39,722 nt of DNA from Parachlamydiales bacterium (lineage in GTDB: Bacteria > Chlamydiota > Chlamydiia > Chlamydiales > Parachlamydiaceae): assembly GCA_020051075.1 (NCBI GenBank), contig JAGVJP010000091.1:1-39722 (forward strand). Reading direction: 5' to 3'. A program made the translations under genes and the position numbers. Shown piece by piece: positions 25,200 to 32,834 of the stretch. Every line of letters begins with the position of its first letter. Within the stretch, counting starts at the first letter, position 1. Under the pieces are notes generated by a model that saw only the letters and a list, made by a program, of their open reading frames with translations, did not search any database and had not been told where the DNA came from.

Positions 25200-25643
25200 G
25201 TGGAAAACCGAAAAGGGGGATATGAACTGGATTCAACACATCAGGAGCAGATGCAAGACATTGGCGAAATGCTCCGAAAAAAAAGAAAGGAGATGAACCT
25301 CACCCTCAGAGAAGCTGAAAATGCGACCTCAATCCGAGTCTCCTACTTGCAGTCCCTCGAAGAAGGGGATACGACCAAGCTCATCTCACCTGTCTATGCT
25401 CAAGGGTTTTTCAAACAGTACGCCACGTTCTTAGGGCTCGATGGCGAGCACATCGTCCGTGAATATCCAAAGCTCTTTAACCGCCACGAAGACCACGAAT
25501 TCGCCTATGGCATAGGAACTCTCGAGGTGAGAGGACACCCTGGCACTGGGGTCAAGTGGTTCCCCAATGCGATGTGGTTTGCAGCCTTTGTCATCGTCCT
25601 TGTTGGCGCCTGGTTTTTTGCACGGTACCTCGGAGTCCTCTAG
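25200..25643 (+). CDS. rodZ: RodZ-like helix-turn-helix membrane protein
   Basis: It starts at GTG 25200, with AGGAGG eight bases upstream, and encodes 147 residues. The HTH_25-type domain covers about residues 15-85 (IGEMLRKKRKEMNLTLREAE, then SYLQSLEEGDTTKLISPVYA and FFKQYATFLGLD), as in RodZ/YfgA. A single membrane helix lies at about 123-145 (AMWFAAFVIVLVGAWFFARY). RodZ tethers the MreB cytoskeleton to the membrane, and chlamydiae depend on MreB for division. The periplasmic domain of longer RodZ proteins is absent, as in short chlamydial forms (recalled, not checked). The stop overlaps the GTG of the DUF368 gene by one base. Confidence 0.85.
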   Translation: MENRKGGYELDSTHQEQMQDIGEMLRKKRKEMNLTLREAENATSIRVSYLQSLEEGDTTKLISPVYAQGFFKQYATFLGLDGEHIVREYPKLFNRHEDHEFAYGIGTLEVRGHPGTGVKWFPNAMWFAAFVIVLVGAWFFARYLGVL

Positions 25644-26848
25644 TGGACAGCCCTGCAAAACCCCTCTTTCATCGATGGAAGGTGTTTTTTTTCGGCCTCT
25701 GCATGGGTGTCGCGGACCTCATCCCTGGAATATCTGGGGGGACAATCGCCTTCATTATGGGATTTTACACTCCCCTCTTAGAAGGGTTGAAGACCTTCAA
25801 CCTCGAAGCCATCCGCCTGCTGCTTACAGGGCGTTGGCGCGATTTTAACGAACAGGTTGCCTGGCGCTTCATCTTGACGCTGATCACAGGCATTGGCTGC
25901 TCCATCATCTGCTTTGCCAGCCTATTCCACCATATCTTACAAGACCCCTCATACCGCGTTTTCCTCTATGCCTTCTTCATGGGGCTGATCTTCGCTTCAT
26001 TGGTCTTCTGCATGAGGCAAATCCGCCAATGGGAATGGAAAAATATTGCAGGACTTATCCTAGGTGGATTGATCACATTTTTTATGACGGAATCAAGTTT
26101 AAAACAAAGCGCAGACGGTGGTCCTTATGCCATCCAAGTTGAAATCGAGGCTGCCAAACAGAGTTTCAAAAACTACGATCACCACACCCATCTTCTCACA
26201 GGGATCACCCAGCAGTCGCTAGGGGTGCTCCTGTCTCAAGGGATCATTGACGAGGACTCTCCAGTCTATAACTTACAAAAACATCTCATTGGTATCGCAG
26301 GAGAGTTTGCACTCCCTAATTCCTTCTCATTTTTCAATAGCTGGCTAATCTTCTGCGGAGCTCTCGCTGTCTGCGCACTGCTTCTGCCTGGCATCTCAGG
26401 GAGCTATATCCTCACTTTCATGGGAGTTTATCCTCTTGTGATGGAGGCCCTTGTCGACTTTATTCATCACCTGAAGGCAGGTGTATTTTATTTTGAAGGG
26501 TTTGCCATTTTATCAAGCCTCGGCATCGGCATCCTCATCGGAGCTGTCGCCTTTTCTCGGACCGTGACCCGGCTCCTTCACTCTTATCCAGAGATGACCC
26601 TCTCCATCCTATCGGGGTTCATGATCGGAGCAGTCCGCTCTGTCTGGCCCTTTTGGGCATATGAATATACCTTAATGCCTCTAAAACTCCATAAAGGGGC
26701 GCAGCTGATCCCTCTCCACCCCCTGATGCCTGCATGGAATTCCCCAGAGACATGGCAGGCCTGCCTATGCGCCATCAGCGGCATTGTCCTCTTCTTTGCA
26801 TTGGAATCACTCTCCGCACACAAAAAAAGAACAAGATCAACAGGATAA
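25643..26848 (+). CDS. DUF368 family membrane transporter
   Basis: The GTG at 25643 lies in TAGTG, sharing one base with the upstream stop, and CGGAG is eight bases before it; this gives 401 residues. The open frame extends further upstream but only through rodZ. The family hallmark is two inverted copies of a P-G-I-S-G-G/S motif: GVADLIPGISGGTIAFIMGF (about residues 20-39) and LLPGISGSYILTFMGVY (about 245-261), with some eight to nine hydrophobic helices. DUF368 proteins have been linked to export or flipping of polyprenyl phosphate carriers for cell-wall synthesis, which would fit next to rodZ. The last residues (RTRSTG) are encoded inside the left arm of the following repeat. Confidence 0.87.
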   Translation: MDSPAKPLFHRWKVFFFGLCMGVADLIPGISGGTIAFIMGFYTPLLEGLKTFNLEAIRLLLTGRWRDFNEQVAWRFILTLITGIGCSIICFASLFHHILQDPSYRVFLYAFFMGLIFASLVFCMRQIRQWEWKNIAGLILGGLITFFMTESSLKQSADGGPYAIQVEIEAAKQSFKNYDHHTHLLTGITQQSLGVLLSQGIIDEDSPVYNLQKHLIGIAGEFALPNSFSFFNSWLIFCGALAVCALLLPGISGSYILTFMGVYPLVMEALVDFIHHLKAGVFYFEGFAILSSLGIGILIGAVAFSRTVTRLLHSYPEMTLSILSGFMIGAVRSVWPFWAYEYTLMPLKLHKGAQLIPLHPLMPAWNSPETWQACLCAISGIVLFFALESLSAHKKRTRSTG

Positions 26849-27070
26849 ACAAAAACAGGATGGGTAGGATCGCTTCGCGGCAGGATGGGCAGGATAGAAA
26901 AGATAGGATAGTGATGATAATTAAAATAGAATGAGTGATTGTCTTACAAATAATCTCATATTTTTTCTTAATTATGTCTCTATCCTATCTTTTCTATCCT
27001 GCCGCGAAGCGATCCTACCCATCCTGTTTTTTGTCTATCCTGTTTTTTGTCTATCCTATTGATCTTGTTT
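26830..27070. repeat. Inverted repeat, family B, between convergent genes
   Basis: The left arm ACAAGATCAACAGGATAAAC and onward to AGATAGGATA (about 26911) pairs with the right arm from TATCCTATCTTTTCTATCCT (about 26980) to GATCTTGTTT (27070). Segments around GATCGCTTCGCGGC pair exactly, but the arms differ by an indel, a duplicated TTTTTTGTCTATCCTG in the right arm. The arms overlap the DUF368 stop on one side and reach the rny stop on the other, so the element has set the 3' ends of both genes. Confidence 0.95.
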
Positions 27071-28628
27071 AGACAGCGTATTCGACGACACGTTTCTCAC
27101 GAATCACCGTGATCTTGATTTTGCCAGGATATGTCATCTCCTGCTCAATCCTCTTGGTGAGATCGCGAGCAAGATTGATCGCCCCTGCATCGTCGATTTC
27201 ATCAGGAACAACGACAATCCGAAGCTCTCTTCCCGCCTGCATGGCATATGCTTTTTCGACTCCAGGGAACTCCAAGGCAAGGTCTTCGAGGTTCCTAATC
27301 CGCTTGATATACTCTTCGACGGCTTCGATCCGAGCTCCATCGCGCGACGCTGATATCGCATCGGCAGCACTGCATAAATCTGCTTCTATCGTCGTCGGAG
27401 GCATCTCTCTATGATGGCAGCCAATGCCATTGGCCACTTCTTTGCTTTCACCATATTTGAGGGCGAGGTCATGGCCAATGATGGCATGCGATCCTTCAAT
27501 CTCATGCGTCACTGCTTTGCCGACATCATGGAGGAGACCTATCCGCTTAGCGAGCCGGATATCGAGCCCCAGCTCTGCTGCCATCAGCCCCATCAGATGG
27601 GAAACTTCTAACGAATGGTCGAGGATATTCTGTCCATAGCTATAGCGGAACTTCAATTTCCCCATCAGGTTGATCAGTTCAGGGTGGAGGTTGATGGCAC
27701 CGGCGCGGAGGGCGGCATCTTCGCCATATTGTTTGATTTGTTTATGCACGTTGAACGTTGCTTTCTCGACAACTTCCTCGATGCGGGTCGGGTGGATCCG
27801 TCCATCCAAGAGGAGTTCAGTCAACGCTGTCTTAGCAATATGCTTGCGCACAGGATCAAACCCAGACAGCACAATCGCTCCAGGGGTATCGTCGATGATG
27901 AAATTGATTCCTGTTTCCCTTTCCAGCGCACGGATGTTTCTCCCCTCTCTCCCAATAATTCGTCCTTTCATCTCATCATTAGGGATAGCAACTGTAGAAA
28001 CTGTTGTTTCAGACACGCATGGAACAGCCAACCGGTTAATGGCCGTAGAAATAATCACTGCCGCCTGCTTATCACCTTCTTCTTCAGCTTCCTTTCTTAT
28101 CCGGCGGATCAACAACGCTGCTTCGGTTTTCACTTCGTTGGTGAGACGGGTGAGGAGCAGGTCTTTAGCTTCACTAGAACTTAAGCCGGAAATTTTTTCT
28201 AGTTCGACAACAAGCTTACCATGCGTTTCTGATAGGCTTTTTTTCTCTTCATCGACCTGGCTTTTTCTGGCGATCAAAATGGCTTCCCGTTTCTCGATAT
28301 CAGACAACTTCTTTTCAACGAGGTTCATCCGGTTCTCAATCTTATCTTCCCGCTGCTTAAGCCTCTCTTCCTCTCCTTGGATCTTTTTTCGTTCATTGTG
28401 GAGATAGCTCTCAATTTCTTTTTGGCTTTCCAGCTGTTTCTGTTTAAATGCCAGTTCAGCAGACTTAATCACCTCTTCGCCATCTTGTTGGGCTCGATGC
28501 ATGATGTTATTAGCGATCTGTTCCACCCCTCCTAACGCAAAGCGGTAGTAGATCCAAAATATCGCTGCCCCGCAGATGCTCCCTACAAGAAAAATTAAGA
28601 GAAATAGTGAAAGTTGGTTTTCATTCAT
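27069..28628 (-). CDS. rny: Ribonuclease Y
   Basis: The 519-residue length and domain order are standard for RNase Y, the membrane-anchored endoribonuclease that starts mRNA decay. An N-terminal membrane helix is at about 5-28 (LSLFLLIFLVGSICGAAIFW). A long coiled coil spans about 40-160. The KH domain carries GRIIGREGRNIRALERETG around 220-240. The HD phosphohydrolase domain has LLHDVGKAVTHEIEGSHAII around 368-387, with the metal-binding HD pair. The start overlaps the stop of the upstream tlyC-like gene (ATGA), so translation is coupled. The 3' end abuts a family B inverted repeat. Confidence 0.97.
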   Translation of the reverse strand: MNENQLSLFLLIFLVGSICGAAIFWIYYRFALGGVEQIANNIMHRAQQDGEEVIKSAELAFKQKQLESQKEIESYLHNERKKIQGEEERLKQREDKIENRMNLVEKKLSDIEKREAILIARKSQVDEEKKSLSETHGKLVVELEKISGLSSSEAKDLLLTRLTNEVKTEAALLIRRIRKEAEEEGDKQAAVIISTAINRLAVPCVSETTVSTVAIPNDEMKGRIIGREGRNIRALERETGINFIIDDTPGAIVLSGFDPVRKHIAKTALTELLLDGRIHPTRIEEVVEKATFNVHKQIKQYGEDAALRAGAINLHPELINLMGKLKFRYSYGQNILDHSLEVSHLMGLMAAELGLDIRLAKRIGLLHDVGKAVTHEIEGSHAIIGHDLALKYGESKEVANGIGCHHREMPPTTIEADLCSAADAISASRDGARIEAVEEYIKRIRNLEDLALEFPGVEKAYAMQAGRELRIVVVPDEIDDAGAINLARDLTKRIEQEMTYPGKIKITVIREKRVVEYAV

Positions 28629-29992
28629 AAACGATCTTCATCCTGGTCTAAGTCTTGATTTATCGGATTAATACGGAGTTTTTCCACGCGGCGGTTATTA
28701 GAGCGGATCACTTCTATCTCAAAATTTGGCTGGCGAATGATGTATCCTTTGTTCGGGATCATCCCTGTTTCATGGAAAACATATCCTCCAATGGTATCGT
28801 AATCCCCATCTTGAGGGATTTCAATCCCTAGCTGTGCCTCAATGTCTAAGATGTTCATCCGCGGATCAATCAGCCATCCCCCTTCAGGAAGCTGTAAAAA
28901 AAGCGCCTCTTCTTGGTCATATTCATCAGCGATTTCACCCACAATGGCTTCCAGGATATCTTCTATTGACACAATCCCTTCCGTTCCGCCATATTCATCG
29001 ACAACAATAGCCAAATGGACCTGTTTCTTACGAAATTCCTGCAAAAGATGGGAGATCTTTTTTGTTTCAGGGACATAGAGAATATTTTTCACCAATGTTT
29101 CAATCGGTTTTTCTAGATTCGAGCGGTCTTCTTTGCGGATATGCTCCATATACTGAGCTAAAATATCCTTGTACATCAACACACCGATGATGTTATCTAA
29201 TGTCTCTTTGTAAACTGGTGTCCGGCTATATCCTTCTTTATAGAGAAGCTTAGCCGCCTGCTCAATCGTCATATTATGAGGAAGGCTGAAGACATCAACA
29301 CGAGGAACCATCACTTCACGCGCAATCCTCCCCTTGAAGTCCATCACAGAGACAATCAACTTTGTATCTTGAGAATCCAAATGCGAGTCTAGATGATATT
29401 CTTCCAGAATGGCCATTAGATCTTCCATCCCCTGGCGAGAGTGTTCATCCAGTGGATCGAAATAGATCGTCTTAGGAAGAAGATGGGCGAGTTTTAACAA
29501 GATAAAAGTTAAAGGGAAGAAGGGTGTCATCAAGAAAGAGACAATAGGAGCAAAAACCTGAATGGCCAACGCTGGATAGCAGTTGCCAAATAGCGAGCCG
29601 CAATAATCGCCGACCACAAACAGGATAGTAAAAAACAAAATCAATAAAGGGAACCCGATGGTCCAACTAAAGGAAAACACTAGCTGGTGAAGGTCTGTGT
29701 CAACTCCCCAATAAACGAGGTTGAATTTAGCCAATAAGAACAAAGATAAAAGCGCGTAGATGAAACGGAGTGCATTTTGCGTGAGAACGACGGAAAAATA
29801 GAGATTTCTAAATTCTTGGGCAGGAAAGAACCAGGAAACGAGATACCGATAAAAAAACCGCTTCCCAACGCTGTCTACTTGCTTGATCGAATCTTTTTTC
29901 TGCAGGCGGCGAAAAGCGGTATTGACAGCACTTAAACAAAACAGTCCAATCAAAAACAGAAGGATGAATAAGAACATTACATTCAAAAACAA
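28625..29992 (-). CDS. CBS-domain/CorC-type membrane protein (TlyC, haemolysin-like)
   Basis: The 455-residue product starts at TTG 29992, which has AGGGAG six bases upstream; the next ATG (29977) has no such site, so the TTG is preferred. The N-terminal third has several hydrophobic helices (CNNM-like). Two CBS domains follow, starting near MVPRVDVFSLPHNMTIEQAA and YVPETKKISHLLQEFRKKQV, with VDEYGGTEGIVSIEDILEAI as the conserved end of the CBS pair. A CorC/HlyC-type domain closes the protein (IEVIRSNNRRVEKLRI). Such proteins are thought to take part in Mg or Co efflux; the haemolysin name is historical. It overlaps rny by four bases. Confidence 0.92.
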   Translation of the reverse strand: MFLNVMFLFILLFLIGLFCLSAVNTAFRRLQKKDSIKQVDSVGKRFFYRYLVSWFFPAQEFRNLYFSVVLTQNALRFIYALLSLFLLAKFNLVYWGVDTDLHQLVFSFSWTIGFPLLILFFTILFVVGDYCGSLFGNCYPALAIQVFAPIVSFLMTPFFPLTFILLKLAHLLPKTIYFDPLDEHSRQGMEDLMAILEEYHLDSHLDSQDTKLIVSVMDFKGRIAREVMVPRVDVFSLPHNMTIEQAAKLLYKEGYSRTPVYKETLDNIIGVLMYKDILAQYMEHIRKEDRSNLEKPIETLVKNILYVPETKKISHLLQEFRKKQVHLAIVVDEYGGTEGIVSIEDILEAIVGEIADEYDQEEALFLQLPEGGWLIDPRMNILDIEAQLGIEIPQDGDYDTIGGYVFHETGMIPNKGYIIRQPNFEIEVIRSNNRRVEKLRINPINQDLDQDEDRL

Positions 29993-30017
29993 GATGATCT
30001 CCCTTGTAGTAGGCGTT

Positions 30018-30127
30018 CACCACTGAGACACTGAGATCGGTGAGGAATGATGAGAAAATTGAGAAATCATCAAACCATTTTCTCCCTATCTCCCACCTGC
30101 TCAGTGATCTCAGTAGCTCTGTGGTGA
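30018..30127. repeat. Inverted repeat, family F, between ybeY and tlyC
   Basis: CACCACTGAGACACTGAGATC at 30018 pairs with GATCTCAGTAGCTCTGTGGTG at 30107-30127 with three mismatches, and inner segments around GAGAAAAT pair less well. The arm is built of GAGACACT-like 8-base units, in the same style as the other families. It lies in a 223-base gap inside an otherwise tight leftward operon and may uncouple ybeY from the tlyC-like gene. Confidence 0.85.
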
Positions 30128-30215
30128 TTTATGGAACAAAGCCCTAGTGGTAACCGTTCACGGGGGTCCAAAGTCAATTATTTTTTATACCAGGTTCGCT
30201 CTTAAAAATCTAATT

Positions 30216-30701
30216 CTACTTCAAAACTTGCGACCTATGAACGAGTCGCAAGTTGGATTTCAAGATCAGTTCCTTGCTTTTCAGTAAACTCAAATGGTAT
30301 TTTTCCGCTTCCCTCATCTTCCTCCTGTCCTGATCTTCAATGTCATCGTATCCAATGAGATGAAGAAGTCCATGGATGATATAAAGGGTCAGTTCTTCAT
30401 AGGGATCTGAGTGATGAGCAGCGCTATAGTCAATCGCTGTGGCAGGGCAAACAAAAACTTCGCCTAAAACTCGATAAAATGGGGTTTCATCATCGTCTAA
30501 GGGGAACGAAATACAATCTGTTGGCGAGGGATCATTGAAGAATTCTTGGTGAAGCTGACAGATTCTCTTTCTGTCGACAAGATAGATTCCAACTTCATCA
30601 CATACCACCTCTGCTGCTTCGATGGCGTGTTTAACCAACCGCTTGATCTGCGGAGTGGAAACCTTCAAATCTTTTTGTTTGTTGACCACCTGAACAATCA
30701 T
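30216..30701 (-). CDS. ybeY: YbeY endoribonuclease (rRNA maturation factor)
   Basis: From ATG 30701, with AAGG five bases upstream, the product has 161 residues, the normal size. The frame continues upstream but only into a repeat. YbeY is a metal-dependent RNase needed for 16S rRNA 3' processing. LGEVFVCPATAIDY and the active-site segment HGLLHLIGYDDIEDQDRRKM are characteristic. The first two metal ligands are His110 and His114. At the place of the third histidine (H124 in Escherichia coli) this protein has Asp120. Aspartate can bind zinc, so activity may be kept. The gene is preceded by a strong hairpin (30793-30887). Confidence 0.93.
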   Translation of the reverse strand: MIVQVVNKQKDLKVSTPQIKRLVKHAIEAAEVVCDEVGIYLVDRKRICQLHQEFFNDPSPTDCISFPLDDDETPFYRVLGEVFVCPATAIDYSAAHHSDPYEELTLYIIHGLLHLIGYDDIEDQDRRKMREAEKYHLSLLKSKELILKSNLRLVHRSQVLK

Positions 30702-30792
30702 GAGCGCCTTGGAAATTAGAAACACAGAATCATTGAGACTCTGAAAAAGGGAGTCTGCCTGCACGGCACTTGCCAACATGCTTCTCCAAAAA

Positions 30793-30887
30793 AGCGGAAG
30801 GGGACTTCCGCAATCCAAACGCTTCGCGAAGCCATGGAGAATTTTGGAGACGCGAAGCGTTTGGAGTGCGGAAGTCCCCTTCCGCTT
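30793..30887. repeat. Inverted repeat, family E, upstream of ybeY
   Basis: AGCGGAAGGGGACTTCCGCA at 30793 begins a 35-base arm that pairs, with one mismatch, with the arm ending at 30887. The arm itself contains a smaller palindrome (CGGAAGGGGACTTCCG), and CGCTTCGCG lies at its inner end, a string also found at the core of family B. It separates ybeY from the small basic protein gene. Confidence 0.95.
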
Positions 30888-30957
30888 TCGACAAGGACCA
30901 CTTTTCCTTTATATTTTTCTTCGAGGAGAAGTGAGGCCACTACTTTTGAAAATAGAT

Positions 30958-31116
30958 TTACATCACAGGCGTTTTAGGAAGCCCAGTAATGCGTTTGTTA
31001 TCTTCTTCTTTCCAACGTCCGATTTTTTTTAGGACATCGATTCTCTCAAATCGCTTTAGAACATTGCGTTTGGTTGCAGATTTTCCTGCTTTTCCAAAAC
31101 TTGGATGTCGTGACAT
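30958..31116 (-). CDS. Small basic protein of Chlamydiae/Verrucomicrobia type
   Basis: The 52-residue gene begins MSRHPSFGKAGKSATKRNVL and ends ITGLPKTPVM. It starts at ATG 31116, with AGGAGA 11 bases upstream. It closely fits the small basic protein family (TIGR04137 as I recall it) found in Chlamydiae, Verrucomicrobia and Planctomycetes: MSRHPSL near the start, KRNVLKRFERI in the middle, GLPKT at the end. It has no membrane helix and is strongly basic. A ribosome-associated role has been suggested but not shown to my knowledge. It lies 33 bases downstream of another short basic gene, likely in one transcript. It is among the best taxonomic markers in the window. Confidence 0.88.
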   Translation of the reverse strand: MSRHPSFGKAGKSATKRNVLKRFERIDVLKKIGRWKEEDNKRITGLPKTPVM

Positions 31117-31149
31117 GGGTACACTATTCTCCTAGTTGATTGACAAGTT

Positions 31150-31323
31150 TTATTTTATTTTTGCGATAAACACCATTGCTGCAATATCGCCTTCAACAGC
31201 GTTTGAATGAGCTTTATACCCATTGGGCAGTTGGTCTTTCAAAGGCCCTGTTTTTGCACTTGGAGCACGATTTTTACGAGGAAAGCGGTGCCTTCTTTCT
31301 CCCTGTTTACTCATTCTTACCAT
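31150..31323 (-). CDS. Short basic protein of unknown function
   Basis: From ATG 31323, with AAGGAG seven bases upstream, the product has 57 residues; the frame extends 19 codons further but without a ribosome binding site. It begins MVRMSKQGERRHRFPRKNRA and continues with PSAKTGPLKDQLPNGYKAH, ending in FIAKIK. It is basic in the first half and Lys/Gly/Pro-rich, with no membrane segment. It sits immediately upstream of the small basic protein gene on the same strand. The pairing of two short basic proteins suggests a shared role, perhaps at the ribosome or on nucleic acid. I believe similar short proteins occur in other chlamydiae, but I cannot name the family. Confidence 0.75.
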   Translation of the reverse strand: MVRMSKQGERRHRFPRKNRAPSAKTGPLKDQLPNGYKAHSNAVEGDIAAMVFIAKIK

Positions 31324-31464
31324 AGGAATTCTCCTTTTTCTCTTCGCTCGAGTATAGACAAATTTCAAGATAATAGGCAAGATCTTTATGATTTAGACAT
31401 TGATCTTCCCGATATAATTTGCTAATCTTACCTCTCTTTTCATCGTTAACTAGATGCTGGTATA

Positions 31465-32376
31465 ATGTCAGAGCAACCTCCGTCCCATTTATTTGTCGCA
31501 ACTCTCTCCTCCGAGCAGGGATCAAAACTGCTTGAAGAGCTCAAAGGAAGAGGGTTTGACATCGCCGCACCTCCCCACACAGTATTTTCAGCAAAAGATA
31601 AAGGGATTTCCTGCACATTATATCAATCAGGAAAACTCGTTGTTCAAGGGAAATTGTCGGCAGAATTTATTGAATTCTATCTGGAACCTGAAATCCTCAA
31701 CTCTTTTACCTTCACACATCCTCATGCACAAGAGGGTTTCATTCCCCATATCGGCATCGACGAATCTGGAAAGGGGGATTTTTTCGGTCCTCTATGCGTT
31801 GCAGGGGTGTATGTCGCCGAAGAAGACTTTGCCAAATTGCAGAAAATCGGGGTCAAAGATTCCAAAAAACTGTCAGATGATGCGATCCGAAAGATAGGCA
31901 ATCAAATCAAACAACTCTGCCGTTATCAGATCGTTAAAATCAACCCTCCGAAATACAATCAAATCTACAAGGAATTTAAGAATTTAAATCGACTTCTTGC
32001 ATGGGGGCATGCCACCGCCATCGAGCAGCTGGTGATCAATACTGGCTGCAAAGATGTCATCATCGACCAATTTGCCAACGAACACGTTGTGGAAACGGCA
32101 TTAAAACGAAAAAAGCTGTTGGTGAACCTCACTCAAAGACACCGCGCTGAAGAGGATTTAGCTGTTGCAGCAGCATCAATACTCGCGCGTCAATCTTTTG
32201 TTGAAGGGCTTGAATTGCTCGGCCGAGATATTGGCATCACACTCCCAAAAGGAGGCGGCAGCGAAACGATTAAAATCGGGAAGAAGATTTTGAAGCAATA
32301 TGGACAATCCTTTCTCCTCGAATTATGCAAGGAACATTTCAAAAACCTTGACGCCATTTTAGATATAACAAGATAA
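31465..32376 (+). CDS. rnhC: Ribonuclease HIII
   Basis: The 303-residue product has the RNase HIII layout: an N-terminal TBP-like substrate-binding domain (about 1-85) and an RNase HII-type catalytic domain. IGIDESGKGDFFGPLCVAGV at 97-116 carries catalytic Asp99 and Glu100. KDSKKLSDDAIRKIG, HATAIEQL and DVIIDQFAN follow with further acidic residues. HRAEEDLAVAAASILARQSF is the conserved C-terminal helix. It removes RNA from RNA-DNA hybrids. Chlamydiae typically carry both RNase HII and HIII. It is divergent from the 57-residue gene and is followed closely by a small membrane protein gene. Confidence 0.95.
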   Translation: MSEQPPSHLFVATLSSEQGSKLLEELKGRGFDIAAPPHTVFSAKDKGISCTLYQSGKLVVQGKLSAEFIEFYLEPEILNSFTFTHPHAQEGFIPHIGIDESGKGDFFGPLCVAGVYVAEEDFAKLQKIGVKDSKKLSDDAIRKIGNQIKQLCRYQIVKINPPKYNQIYKEFKNLNRLLAWGHATAIEQLVINTGCKDVIIDQFANEHVVETALKRKKLLVNLTQRHRAEEDLAVAAASILARQSFVEGLELLGRDIGITLPKGGGSETIKIGKKILKQYGQSFLLELCKEHFKNLDAILDITR

Positions 32377-32391
32377 CAATGGGATGAATTT

Positions 32392-32832
32392 ATGGACAAT
32401 CGGACTCTTCTTATCATGACTGCTTGCGTATTTGCAGCCATCGCACTACTTTTTGCGATTAACCTCAAAACACTTGTCACAGGCCAACCGATCAATCAGA
32501 CCTATCTCAAATATAACGACATCAGAGGAATGGCCGTGGGAAAAAATCAGCTTCTCTATACATTGGATTTTCAACAGCAAAATAGCGTTGCTGATTTCTT
32601 AAACCGCGCTGTACGCGTTGTTGGAGTTAAACCAGGAAAACGGCAAAAACCTGATATCGATCAAATCGTCATCTACCAATTTAACGGTAAGCCGGACATC
32701 GTTCTGACTCCGGTTGCTTATGTCGATGGCAACCTCGTCTTCACCGCCCCTGCATGGGTTGATCAAGGCTATCTGATGGAGATAAGCTCAGGCGATCTAC
32801 AAAAACTTCTTTCTCAATCCTATGATTCTTGA
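32392..32832 (+). CDS. Small membrane-anchored protein of unknown function
   Basis: The 146-residue product has an N-terminal membrane helix or uncleaved signal (LLIMTACVFAAIALLFAINL, about 5-24) followed by a soluble domain of about 120 residues, predicted mixed alpha/beta, presumably outside the cytoplasm. YNDIRGMAVGKNQLLYTLDF and TPVAYVDGNLVFTAPAWVDQ are its more distinctive stretches. I do not recognise a family. It lies 15 bases after rnhC, and its stop is two bases before the recN ATG, so the three genes probably form one transcript. GGGAT stands shortly before its ATG. Confidence 0.72.
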   Translation: MDNRTLLIMTACVFAAIALLFAINLKTLVTGQPINQTYLKYNDIRGMAVGKNQLLYTLDFQQQNSVADFLNRAVRVVGVKPGKRQKPDIDQIVIYQFNGKPDIVLTPVAYVDGNLVFTAPAWVDQGYLMEISSGDLQKLLSQSYDS

Positions 32833-32834
32833 TT

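Noticed and set aside
25556..25642. Longer start for the DUF368 gene
   Set aside because: The extension overlaps rodZ in another frame; the GTG at 25643 with CGGAG upstream, sharing one base with the rodZ stop, is a typical coupled start.
27615..28407. Antisense frames of 189 and 245 residues opposite rny
   Set aside because: Serine-rich products with no start signal, produced by the biased codons of the rny coiled coil.
30702..30818. Upstream extension of ybeY by 39 codons
   Set aside because: It runs into the inverted repeat at 30793-30887; the ATG at 30701 has a good ribosome binding site and gives normal family length.
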